7,218 nucleotides of DNA from positions 1 to 7,218 of the forward strand of contig LCJG01000061.1 in assembly GCA_000998025.1 (NCBI GenBank), read 5' to 3'. This DNA is from Candidatus Collierbacteria bacterium GW2011_GWB1_44_6 (GTDB lineage: Bacteria; Patescibacteriota; Microgenomatia; UBA1400; MFAQ01). The translations under genes were made by a program, and so were the position numbers. Below the pieces are notes generated by a model. That model did not search any database and was not told the DNA's origin. It saw only the letters and a list, made by a program, of their open reading frames with translations. Positions 1-4,363 of this stretch are shown here, in pieces (the first letter of the stretch is position 1; each line of letters opens with the position of its first letter).

Positions 1-1340
1 CTCCTTTTCTCAAGACCACCAAAACAAAGTCTGGCGGCAAAATTACTCTCAAACCCGCCGAGAGCTTCTCCGTCCGGTCCGCTCTCTCGTCTCAAACAGG
101 CTACACCTTTTCCACCGGAATAGGTGAATTTGACAGGGTTCTAGGTCCCGGTCTCACCAAAGGCGGTGTGTATCTACTGGCTGGCCAGCCCGGTATCGGT
201 AAGTCCACCCTCCTTACCCAGCTCGCCCTCTCCATTTCTTCTCCAACAAGTCCTCTCGCGCCCAAAAACACGTCATTGCGAGGAGGTAAAGGCGACGCGG
301 CAATCCAGAAACAATCTTCATCCCTTACCACGTCATCTCGAGCTCAGTCGAGAGATCTCACTCCACCAAGAAATGTCATTTACGTTTGTTCCGAGGAAAA
401 CCCCGCCCAAGTCGCCACCCGCATCACCCGTCTTCAAGGAGTCTCCTTGAAGACCGATAACATCAAGCTACTCAACACCTCAACTGTTGAAAATGTTCTC
501 GAAGAAATAAAATCAGACCCCAACTGCCTTGTCATCATCGATTCCATTCAATCAGTCTTTACAGCCGTAAATCCCACCACCCCGGGCTCACCTTCCCAGA
601 TTCGCGATAGTGCCTCCTATCTCATCCAAGCAGCCAAAGAAAACTCGGTTCCCATGATCATCGTCGGTCACGTCACCAAAGATGGGGATATAGCGGGACC
701 CAAAATGCTGGAGCACATGGTGGATACTGTCTTGGAGCTTTCGGGGGACCGGCAACACCTTCTCCGGCTTCTCCGTACGGTCAAGAATCGCTTTGGCCCC
801 ACCGACGAAACAGGTATTTTCCGCATGAATAGCAATGGTTTGGAGGAGGTCAAAGATCCAGGCTCCATTTTGCTTGAAGGCAGGGTCAAAAATGCCCCCG
901 GGTCCTGTCTCACCATGATCATGGAGGGTACTCGTCCACTCACGGTCGAGATCCAAGCTCTGGCCGTTTCTTCTCCGCTTCCCATCCCTCGGCGTATTGC
1001 CAAGGGCATCTCGGGAAACAGGCTCCAGCTCATTTGTGCCATCCTTACCAAACATCTGAACCTGTCCTTGGCCACCAAAGATGTCTTTGTCAATGTCACC
1101 GGCGGTATGGACATCAAAGACCCTGGTGCCGACCTGGGCATTGCTCTTGCCATTCTTTCTTCAGTCAAAGACAAACCACTACCGGAAAATTCCATTTGTT
1201 TTGGCGAGCTCGGCTTGCTCGGGGAGATCCGCAAGGTCGGCTTCACCGACAAAATGCTCAAGGAAGCCAAGGCTCTCGGCTACACCACTATTTTTTCTCC
1301 CATTTCCCAAACCTCTATCCGCTCCATCAAACTGATGTAG
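1..1340 (+). CDS. radA: DNA repair protein RadA (Sms), 5' partial, with repeat-derived insert
   Basis: RecA-superfamily ATPase that promotes branch migration and processing of recombination intermediates in the cytoplasm. The first full codon in the window is at 3; 445 residues are present, and the start with the N-terminal zinc finger lies upstream. Seen in order: Walker A GQPGIGKST (183-209), Walker B LVIIDSIQS (528-554), the RadA signature KNRFG (783-797), then a Lon-protease-like C-terminal domain (about 880-1340) with FVNVTGGMDIKDPGADLG and the GELGLLGEIRKV stretch, ending in TAG. The oddity is about 40 extra residues between the helix after Walker A (LLTQLALSIS) and the strand NVIYVCSEE, roughly 240-370. 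RadA proteins normally have only a few residues there. The insert is rich in Ser, Lys, Arg and Thr and contains two palindromic repeat units annotated separately. The reading frame is open throughout, so the gene is probably functional. No terminator follows; a -10-like TATAAT lies just after the stop. Identity is very secure. Confidence 0.96.
   Translation, partial: PFLKTTKTKSGGKITLKPAESFSVRSALSSQTGYTFSTGIGEFDRVLGPGLTKGGVYLLAGQPGIGKSTLLTQLALSISSPTSPLAPKNTSLRGGKGDAAIQKQSSSLTTSSRAQSRDLTPPRNVIYVCSEENPAQVATRITRLQGVSLKTDNIKLLNTSTVENVLEEIKSDPNCLVIIDSIQSVFTAVNPTTPGSPSQIRDSASYLIQAAKENSVPMIIVGHVTKDGDIAGPKMLEHMVDTVLELSGDRQHLLRLLRTVKNRFGPTDETGIFRMNSNGLEEVKDPGSILLEGRVKNAPGSCLTMIMEGTRPLTVEIQALAVSSPLPIPRRIAKGISGNRLQLICAILTKHLNLSLATKDVFVNVTGGMDIKDPGADLGIALAILSSVKDKPLPENSICFGELGLLGEIRKVGFTDKMLKEAKALGYTTIFSPISQTSIRSIKLM
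271..306 (+). repeat. Dispersed palindromic repeat unit (type A) inside radA
   Basis: A 36-nt unit starting CGTCATTGCGAGGAG and ending GCAATCC, with terminal inverted arms ATTGC (275-279) and GCAAT (300-304). The 13-nt stretch TCATTGCGAGGAG is identical to one inside copA (6563-6575), and the CGACG and GCAATC parts also match. The unit is read in frame as TSLRGGKGDAAI within a region that RadA orthologues lack. From memory, sequences of this kind (CATTGCGAGGAGCGAAGCGACG...GCAATC) recur as dispersed repeats in several bacterial groups; I cannot check that here. Confidence 0.8.
331..358 (+). repeat. Second palindromic repeat unit (type B) inside radA
   Basis: The unit starts CGTCATCTCGAG and ends GAGAGATCT. 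It has a 6-bp inverted repeat TCTCGA (336-341) / TCGAGA (348-353) around the loop GCTCAG. It begins with the same CGTCAT as the type A unit 60 nt upstream. The two units differ otherwise, so they look like two repeat families placed side by side. Both lie within the non-conserved RadA insert and are translated. Confidence 0.6.
430..454. repeat. 25-nt perfect inverted repeat in radA coding sequence
   Basis: Arms GTCTTCAAGGAG and CTCCTTGAAGAC, 12 bp each, surround a single T. It encodes RLQGVSLKT, an ordinary RadA segment, so it is not part of the insert. It could form a hairpin or cruciform, but coincidence under coding constraint is possible. Confidence 0.55.
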
Positions 1341-1344
1341 CTTG

Positions 1345-1350
1345 TATAAT
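1345..1350 (+). promoter_or_regulatory. Possible -10 element (TATAAT) for the 1397 gene
   Basis: A perfect TATAAT lies five bases after the radA stop codon and about 47 nt before the next start codon. No convincing -35 hexamer is seen 16-18 nt upstream, so this is only a candidate; the downstream gene may instead be cotranscribed with radA. Confidence 0.35.
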
Positions 1351-1396
1351 CAACAGAATTCTAGGCATCAGAACCTTAAAATCACAAGGAGGATCA

Positions 1397-1981
1397 ATGT
1401 TTGATCCAAATTTCAGTTCCGTCCTCTACAAAGATTCTCCCTTCTTACCCATCGTAGACCAAAAGTCGGATCTACGAGTGTTCCGTTTGGTCGTAACAGG
1501 TGAACTTTATCCTGCCGTCGCAATTGCCAAAGAGATAAGAAGCATCAGTTCGATTCACACGACATTCCTTAGAGACCAGAGGGATTGGCTTGCGGAAAAG
1601 TTCGATATCGCAGAAGATAATCTTCTGGAATATCTCTTTGGCCTCATTACTCCACCCACTCTCATCGTCGGTGCTGACCTGTATAGCTATCGCCCACCGG
1701 AAGAAATCCTTTCAGATCTCCTACCCCCACCCGATAGCAAAATTCTCGAAGAGTTGTGGGGATATCTTGAATCTCACCTCGCCACCGCTTACAAGCTGGT
1801 AAACTTCACCGCCACCAGCCCTATCACGGCTGCAGATCCAGTTTACCGTCACTGCAACTTCGAAATATTTTCTGATCAACGCTGGTATCTAGTCGGCTTA
1901 CGGGTGAGCTATCATCTTTTCCGAAGGTTATCTCAACCGGTTTACCCGTACCCAAATTTTCGGTCAAGGGACATCTCATGA
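1397..1981 (+). CDS. Hypothetical protein, tandem paralogue A (194 aa)
   Basis: I do not recognise the family. The start ATG is chosen because AAGGAGG (1386-1392) precedes it by four bases. The same frame is open further upstream, but that part overlaps radA and has no such site. The protein looks soluble, with no signal peptide or clear membrane segment. Recognisable stretches are LYKDSPFLP near the N-terminus, AIAKEI, DWLAEKFDI, and FGLITPPTLIVGADL mid-protein. The C-terminal part contains FSDQRWYLVGL and a Pro/Tyr-rich tail. Its stop TGA overlaps the ATG of the next gene (ATGA), implying translational coupling. That next gene is clearly related in sequence and spacing of these blocks, so the pair arose by tandem duplication. 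Function is unknown. Confidence 0.8.
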   Translation: MFDPNFSSVLYKDSPFLPIVDQKSDLRVFRLVVTGELYPAVAIAKEIRSISSIHTTFLRDQRDWLAEKFDIAEDNLLEYLFGLITPPTLIVGADLYSYRPPEEILSDLLPPPDSKILEELWGYLESHLATAYKLVNFTATSPITAADPVYRHCNFEIFSDQRWYLVGLRVSYHLFRRLSQPVYPYPNFRSRDIS

Positions 1982-2530
1982 TAATACTGGATTGGTTACT
2001 TTACGAAGGGTCCCCCTTCCTCCCCTCCGTTTCACCTACTTCCATCACCAAAGTTATCGAAAGTATCAATGGACGACACACCAGACCCTCATTCGCTATC
2101 GCCACAGAAGTCGCAACCATCGGCACTCTGCTGAACGAACTTCATCAAAAAGACTTCGACTGGCTGGTTCTGCAATTCGATCTAAATGGCGTCAATCTGA
2201 GTCACTTCATGTTTGGTTTTACGACTCCGGCAGCCTTGATCATGGGAGCCAACTTGCTCAAGACCACCTCCTACAAACAGACCATGCATCTTATCTGCCC
2301 TGGTCAGCCCACTCCGGATATGATTTAGCTCAATCAGTATAAAGCCAACCATCTAATCGAGACTCACTGGATCTGTAAGTCGACTCCCAATCCTACCAAA
2401 ATATGCCGCTCAGTCTGGGACATGTTAGTTAAAGACCCCTTTACTGACGACATCTATTTTCTGGCCGGGCTGGAGTCCAGCCGCACTCGTTGCAAACATC
2501 ATTCCCGCTCACCTCCCCCCACCCGCCTAA
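1978..2530 (+). pseudogene. Tandem paralogue B, interrupted by in-frame TAG
   Basis: The intact first part (1978-2328, 116 aa) begins at the ATG overlapping the stop of paralogue A; AGGGA lies seven bases upstream. It aligns with A over LYEGSPFLP, AIATEV, DWLVLQFDL and FGFTTPAALIMGANL. A TAG at 2326-2328 ends the frame, yet the same frame continues with residues matching the A C-terminus almost without gaps: YKANHLIET against YLESHLATA, and FTDDIYFLAGL against FSDQRWYLVGL. After about 2475 the frame runs into the terminator without a stop, whereas the next frame ends in PAHLPPPA and TAA at 2528-2530. This suggests a second lesion, a frameshift near the 15-nt palindrome at 2468-2482. A decaying gene is the simplest reading; a genuinely short protein or stop readthrough is less likely. 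Function is unknown. Confidence 0.65.
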
Positions 2531-2544
2531 CCAGCGGGTTTTTT
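2522..2544 (+). terminator. Rho-independent terminator after the paralogue pair
   Basis: Stem CCCGC (2522-2526) / GCGGG (2534-2538) with a 7-nt loop, followed by six T. It closes the paralogue block before an independent promoter. Confidence 0.8.
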
Positions 2545-2554
2545 ATGCCGTTAC

Positions 2555-2583
2555 TTGACCCCCACGCACAAATATGCTATTAT
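2555..2583 (+). promoter_or_regulatory. Sigma70-type promoter of the 2660 gene
   Basis: TTGACC (2555-2560), a 17-nt spacer, then TATTAT (2578-2583). It lies just after a terminator and ahead of a gene with its own ribosome binding site. The start of transcription is expected near 2590, giving a leader of about 70 nt. Confidence 0.75.
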
Positions 2584-2600
2584 AGGCTTCTCTCAAACCT

Positions 2601-2621
2601 GGTGTGCTGTCTAGGCACGCC
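2601..2621 (+). promoter_or_regulatory. Hairpin in the 5' leader of the 2660 gene
   Basis: GGTGTGC (2601-2607) pairs with GCACGCC (2615-2621), seven pairs with one G-T, leaving the loop TGTCTAG. It sits about 12 nt after the expected transcript start and well before the ribosome binding site, so it could stabilise the mRNA or bind a regulator. No riboswitch family is recognised. Confidence 0.45.
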
Positions 2622-2659
2622 TTGCACCTTTCCATAACAAAAGAAGTAAGGAGAATTGC

Positions 2660-3385
2660 ATGACCATCTATCTTAATCCAGCCACAAAGGCAATTCCTGG
2701 GCTTCGGGTCGAGCTTCGGCTAAACGGCGAGGTTGTGACCCCATCCAACGGTCTTGTCGGTATTTTCCAACGAGGAGATATCGAAATCATCCTCGAAATC
2801 GAAGCTAGTCTAGACCATCACGTCTTCACGCTGGACCATCAACTCCAGCCTCAAGACAAGGCTCTGGCCACCCGGCTTCCCGCTGGATTTGTCCGATCCC
2901 TGAACGCTCTCGAGACGGCGGGCGCAGCAAATCAGGTCAATTTCCTGAAAAGCTCAGTCTACGTCAAAAAAGTCCACGTGCAGCCGTACAAGAACTTGCC
3001 TGCCACGGGCAAATTCCCAACCAATGTCGTCTGCGTTTCGATCAACGGCGACTTGTATTCGGTTGGAGTTTTCTGCCAATTTAATCGTGTCTTCTTCGCA
3101 ATCGTCAAAGTCGAGTCGATTGTCCCGACAGAAAACACCCCTGTAGGCACCGTGCTGAGCTTCAATCCCTTCAGCGGTCTCGCTTCGGTCTACTCCGGCG
3201 ATCCAAATTCTGCCTATCGGATATTCTGGCCGAACATGCCGGGAGCCCAGAACCTGAATTATTGTCGGGTTCTCCCCATCGGATGCCTGGTGACCTGGAT
3301 GGATGAAGACGTGACCCATCTTGACACTCCCACAACTTACGCGGCCGAAATCGTCCGCTTAAGAAGTGTAGAATTCGTCCGTTGA
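2660..3385 (+). CDS. Hypothetical protein, 241 aa, monocistronic
   Basis: Family not recognised. The start is well supported by AAGGAG (2648-2653) six bases before the ATG. There is no signal peptide and no obvious membrane segment. The protein reads as beta-rich and soluble, with alternating short hydrophobic strands and many Gly/Pro turns, for example GLRVELRLNGEVV, GDIEIILEIEA and GDLYSVGVFCQFNRVFFAIVKVE. No catalytic motif can be pointed to. The gene is a self-contained unit with its own promoter and hairpin leader upstream and a strong terminator ten bases after the stop. It shares no sequence with the paralogue pair upstream. A species-restricted gene is likely; function is unknown. Confidence 0.8.
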   Translation: MTIYLNPATKAIPGLRVELRLNGEVVTPSNGLVGIFQRGDIEIILEIEASLDHHVFTLDHQLQPQDKALATRLPAGFVRSLNALETAGAANQVNFLKSSVYVKKVHVQPYKNLPATGKFPTNVVCVSINGDLYSVGVFCQFNRVFFAIVKVESIVPTENTPVGTVLSFNPFSGLASVYSGDPNSAYRIFWPNMPGAQNLNYCRVLPIGCLVTWMDEDVTHLDTPTTYAAEIVRLRSVEFVR

Positions 3386-3391
3386 TTTCCC

Positions 3392-3418
3392 AAAGCCCCA
3401 CCACTCGGTGGGGCTTTT
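3392..3418 (+). terminator. Strong rho-independent terminator of the 2660 gene
   Basis: GCCCCACC (3395-3402) / GGTGGGGC (3407-3414) with the 4-nt loop ACTC, preceded by AAA and followed by TTTT. The symmetry (AAAG...CTTTT) means it can also act on the minus strand. Confidence 0.88.
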
Positions 3419-3447
3419 CATTACAGAATTTCGAGTTTCGGAGTGAC

Positions 3448-3476
3448 TTGACAGCTTATGTATCATATATTACATT
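3448..3476 (+). promoter_or_regulatory. Promoter of putative small RNA 1
   Basis: TTGACA (3448-3453), 17-nt spacer, TACATT (3471-3476), then five bases and TTAGC. The spacing, and the TTAGC five bases beyond the -10, are the same in front of the two other units at 3935 and 4067. Confidence 0.7.
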
Positions 3477-3481
3477 ACTAC

Positions 3482-3562
3482 TTAGCTCTACAATGCAGGT
3501 TGTAAGCTAGCCCTCCGAGAGGTGGGCAAAAAGGGAGGCTTCGCAAGGAGTCTCCCTTTTTT
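3482..3562 (+). ncRNA. Putative small RNA 1 (about 80 nt)
   Basis: No ORF fits here, and the stretch from the presumed start (TTAGC at 3482) to the T run folds almost completely. Hairpin 1: TAGCT (3483-3487) with AGCTA (3505-3509), a bulged C, then TACAA (3489-3493) with TTGTA (3500-3504). Hairpin 2: GCCC (3510-3513) with GGGC (3524-3527), inner CC/GG, and a GAGA tetraloop (3517-3520). A short A run follows, then the terminator: GGGAG (3533-3537) / CTCCC (3552-3556) with the inner stem CTTC/GGAG capped by GCAA (3543-3546), then six T. The terminator core CGCAAGGAGTCT is identical to that of small RNA 2. The unit ends just before the convergent DUF378 gene, and on the minus strand the same hairpin followed by T serves that gene. 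The family is not recognised; folding was done by eye. Confidence 0.62.
3533..3562. terminator. Bidirectional terminator between small RNA 1 and the DUF378 gene
   Basis: GGGAG/CTCCC outer stem and CTTC-GCAA-GGAG inner hairpin, flanked by AAAAA on the left and TTTTTT on the right. On the minus strand it becomes a hairpin followed by TTTTT located downstream of the DUF378 stop codon. Confidence 0.8.
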
Positions 3563-3589
3563 ATTCTCAGTTCTGCTGTAGTGATTTAT

Positions 3590-3856
3590 TTATCTCTTCT
3601 TTTTCTTCTTTGCCATCATCATCGATTTATCCATTCCTCCCATTTCCATCATGCAATATTTGCAATACATCATATGAATCATCGCCTCATACACCGCGGA
3701 AAGACCGACCAAAACATAGATAAACCTTTCTACCCCAGGCCAAGAGCCAAAGATTGCTGACACCAAGTTAAAATCAAACAAGGCAATCAGTCCCCAGTTA
3801 AGTGCACCGACAATTACCAAGGCATAAGCTGTTTTGTGCATCATCATCATTATCAT
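3590..3856 (-). CDS. DUF378-type small membrane protein with Met/Cys-rich tail
   Basis: The core TAYALVIVGALNWGLIALFDFNLVSAIFG and the later FIYVLVGLSAVYE match the DUF378 (YuzA-like) pattern: two membrane segments, at about residues 9-29 and 44-63 of the 88-residue frame. Family function is not established. The tail after the second segment is unusual: HMMYCKYCMMEMGG then DKSMMM and KKKKKR. It offers CxxC (C65, C68), His61 and many Met, plausible soft-metal ligands ending in a positive patch. The N-terminus holds MIMMMMH. GGGGTGA directly abuts the first ATG, so the real start is probably the third or fourth codon (3850 or 3847). The gene is convergent with small RNA 1, divergent from small RNA 2, and next to a copper ATPase locus, which supports a metal-related role by context only. 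Confidence 0.82.
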   Translation of the reverse strand: MIMMMMHKTAYALVIVGALNWGLIALFDFNLVSAIFGSWPGVERFIYVLVGLSAVYEAMIHMMYCKYCMMEMGGMDKSMMMAKKKKKR

Positions 3857-3934
3857 TCACCCCCTCTCTTCTTTATTAAAGAATAAAATAATTTGTAATC
3901 GATACTACAATCATCTTTACACACTATTCACCTC
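3857..3934. other. AT-rich upstream region of the DUF378 gene
   Basis: The region holds the GGGGTGA ribosome binding site (minus strand, about 3857-3863) and AT-rich sequence. An imperfect inverted repeat TTGTA...TACAA lies around 3893-3911. A minus-strand promoter must lie here, but I see only weak hexamers (TTGTAG, then TTTATT after 17 nt). Nothing else is evident. Confidence 0.4.
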
Positions 3935-3963
3935 TTGACAAATGATGTAGCTTTTATTACAAA
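3935..3963 (+). promoter_or_regulatory. Promoter of putative small RNA 2
   Basis: TTGACA (3935-3940), 17-nt spacer, TACAAA (3958-3963), then TAATG and TTAGC. It aligns without gaps to the promoter of small RNA 3 from the -10 onward (TAYAAATAAWGTTAGC). Confidence 0.7.
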
Positions 3964-3968
3964 TAATG

Positions 3969-4055
3969 TTAGCCATGTATACTTAATACTTGGCGAGAGT
4001 CACTTTTAATTAAGTGCGCCTCGGGAAAAGGCTCCGCAAGGAGTCTTTTCTTTTT
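3969..4055 (+). ncRNA. Putative small RNA 2 (about 85 nt)
   Basis: The unit starts TTAGC like its siblings. Hairpin 1: GCCA (3972-3975) / TGGC (3991-3994) with inner GTAT/ATAC. Hairpin 2: CACTT (4001-4005) / AAGTG (4012-4016) with a 6-nt loop, extended by CGAG (3994-3997) / CTCG (4020-4023) across a symmetric 3-nt internal loop. The two hairpins compete for one base, C3994. Terminator: AAAAG (4026-4030) / CTTTT (4045-4049), inner CTCC-GCAA-GGAG (4032-4043), bulged T, then a T-rich end to 4055. No plausible coding frame is present. It lies only 11 bases before the next unit's -35, so these are very compact transcription units. The family is not recognised. Confidence 0.62.
4026..4055 (+). terminator. 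GCAA-loop terminator of small RNA 2
   Basis: AAAAG-G-CTCC, loop GCAA, GGAG-T-CTTTT followed by C and TTTTT. It has the same architecture as the terminators of small RNAs 1 and 3, including the GCAA loop and the bulged T. Confidence 0.8.
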
Positions 4056-4066
4056 CAAATTGCCCC

Positions 4067-4095
4067 TTGACACATTCTCATAGATATCATATAAA
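4067..4095 (+). promoter_or_regulatory. Promoter of putative small RNA 3
   Basis: TTGACA (4067-4072), 17-nt spacer, TATAAA (4090-4095), then TAAAG and TTAGC. This is the best -10 of the three related promoters. Confidence 0.75.
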
Positions 4096-4100
4096 TAAAG

Positions 4101-4184
4101 TTAGCTGAGGGCGCAAGCTTTCAGTCAGAAATACTAGCAATAGTAAATCGGAAGAAGCTCCAGCAATGGAGTCTTTTTCTTTTT
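4101..4184 (+). ncRNA. Putative small RNA 3 with three GCAA-tetraloop hairpins
   Basis: Starting at TTAGC, three hairpins follow one another, each capped by GCAA. First, CTGAGGGC (4105-4112) with GCTTTCAG (4117-4124), loop 4113-4116, with two G-T pairs. Second, TACTA (4132-4136) with TAGTA (4141-4145), loop 4137-4140. Third, CTCCA (4158-4162) with TGGAG (4167-4171), loop 4163-4166, extended by AAG/CTT across a bulged T and followed by a T-rich run. GNRA loops are known to stabilise hairpins and dock into helical receptors, so a set of three in 85 nt is unlikely to be chance. No SD-preceded ORF is present; the ATG at 4166 lies in the terminator loop. It lies immediately upstream of the regulator promoter. 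The family is not recognised; folding was done by eye. Confidence 0.65.
4155..4184 (+). terminator. GCAA-loop terminator of small RNA 3
   Basis: AAG-CTCCA, loop GCAA, TGGAG-T-CTT, continuing into TTTCTTTTT. It ends eight bases before the -35 of the regulator promoter, insulating the two units. Confidence 0.75.
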
Positions 4185-4192
4185 ATACCCCC

Positions 4193-4221
4193 TTGCTTTC
4201 CATATTGAATGAGTATATATT
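4193..4221 (+). promoter_or_regulatory. Promoter of the ArsR-YHS regulator gene
   Basis: TTGCTT (4193-4198), 17-nt spacer, TATATT (4216-4221). Transcription should begin near 4228, leaving a leader of about 135 nt before the regulator start codon. Confidence 0.65.
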
Positions 4222-4236
4222 CGAAATATCGAATAT
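4217..4236. promoter_or_regulatory. ArsR-type operator overlapping the -10
   Basis: A perfect inverted repeat ATATTCGA (4217-4224), spacer AATA, TCGAATAT (4229-4236). It covers most of the -10 and the expected start site. Imperfect or perfect AT-rich dyads of this kind around the -10 are the usual targets of ArsR/SmtB repressors, and the gene controlled encodes one, so autorepression released by metal is the likely arrangement. Confidence 0.75.
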
Positions 4237-4244
4237 GTCTTTTG

Positions 4245-4359
4245 AAAATCAATGGTGCAGGAGCGCTAGCCAACAACCGCACGGAGGCGGGAACCCGGTA
4301 CTCCAGGGAGGTCCGAGTACGGTTTTGGCGCGGTCCGAACCGAGATTTTTAAAATCAAT
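4245..4359 (+). promoter_or_regulatory. GC-rich structured leader flanked by 9-bp direct repeats
   Basis: AAAATCAAT occurs at 4245-4253 and 4351-4359, bracketing a GC-rich block unlike the AT-rich surroundings. Within it, GCCAA (4269-4273) pairs with TTGGC (4325-4329), enclosing two hairpins. One is CCGC (4277-4280)/GCGG (4287-4290). The other is AACC+GTACTC (4292-4303, CG bulged) with GAGTACGGTT (4315-4324). A further hairpin CGGT-CCGA-ACCG (4331-4342) and the palindrome GATTTT-T-AAAATC (4344-4356) follow. The block lies between the promoter and an ATG without a ribosome binding site. It could be a regulatory RNA domain or a small inserted element with target duplication. No known riboswitch is recognised. 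Confidence 0.5.
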
Positions 4360-4363
4360 CAAT

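Noticed and set aside
588..1270. Minus-strand frames of 155 and 200 codons opposite radA.
   Set aside because: These are shadow frames of a securely identified conserved gene, with no homology or ribosome site.
1034..1396. Upstream continuation of the paralogue A frame overlapping radA.
   Set aside because: The overlapping frame encodes a Cys/His/Gln-rich shadow of radA. The SD at 1386-1392 fixes the start at 1397.
2954..3404. Minus-strand frames of 121, 68 and 77 codons opposite the 2660 gene.
   Set aside because: The plus-strand gene has promoter, SD and terminator. The minus frames have none, and one crosses the terminator.
3448..4184. Possible CRISPR array because of repeated promoter/terminator pieces.
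   Set aside because: The similar parts are promoter and terminator elements of different units with irregular spacing and a gene between. There are no uniform repeats and spacers.
4254..4350. Possible fragment of a group II intron or a known riboswitch in the regulator leader.
   Set aside because: GC-rich stems invited the comparison, but no intron domain V, reverse transcriptase or known riboswitch core could be identified, so it is left as an unclassified structured leader.
4166..4363. N-terminal extension of the regulator reading frame, including in-frame ATGs at 4166 and 4235.
   Set aside because: It runs through a terminator loop, a promoter, the operator and a structured leader. The translated residues show no ArsR homology before M at 4364, and no SD precedes the upstream ATGs.
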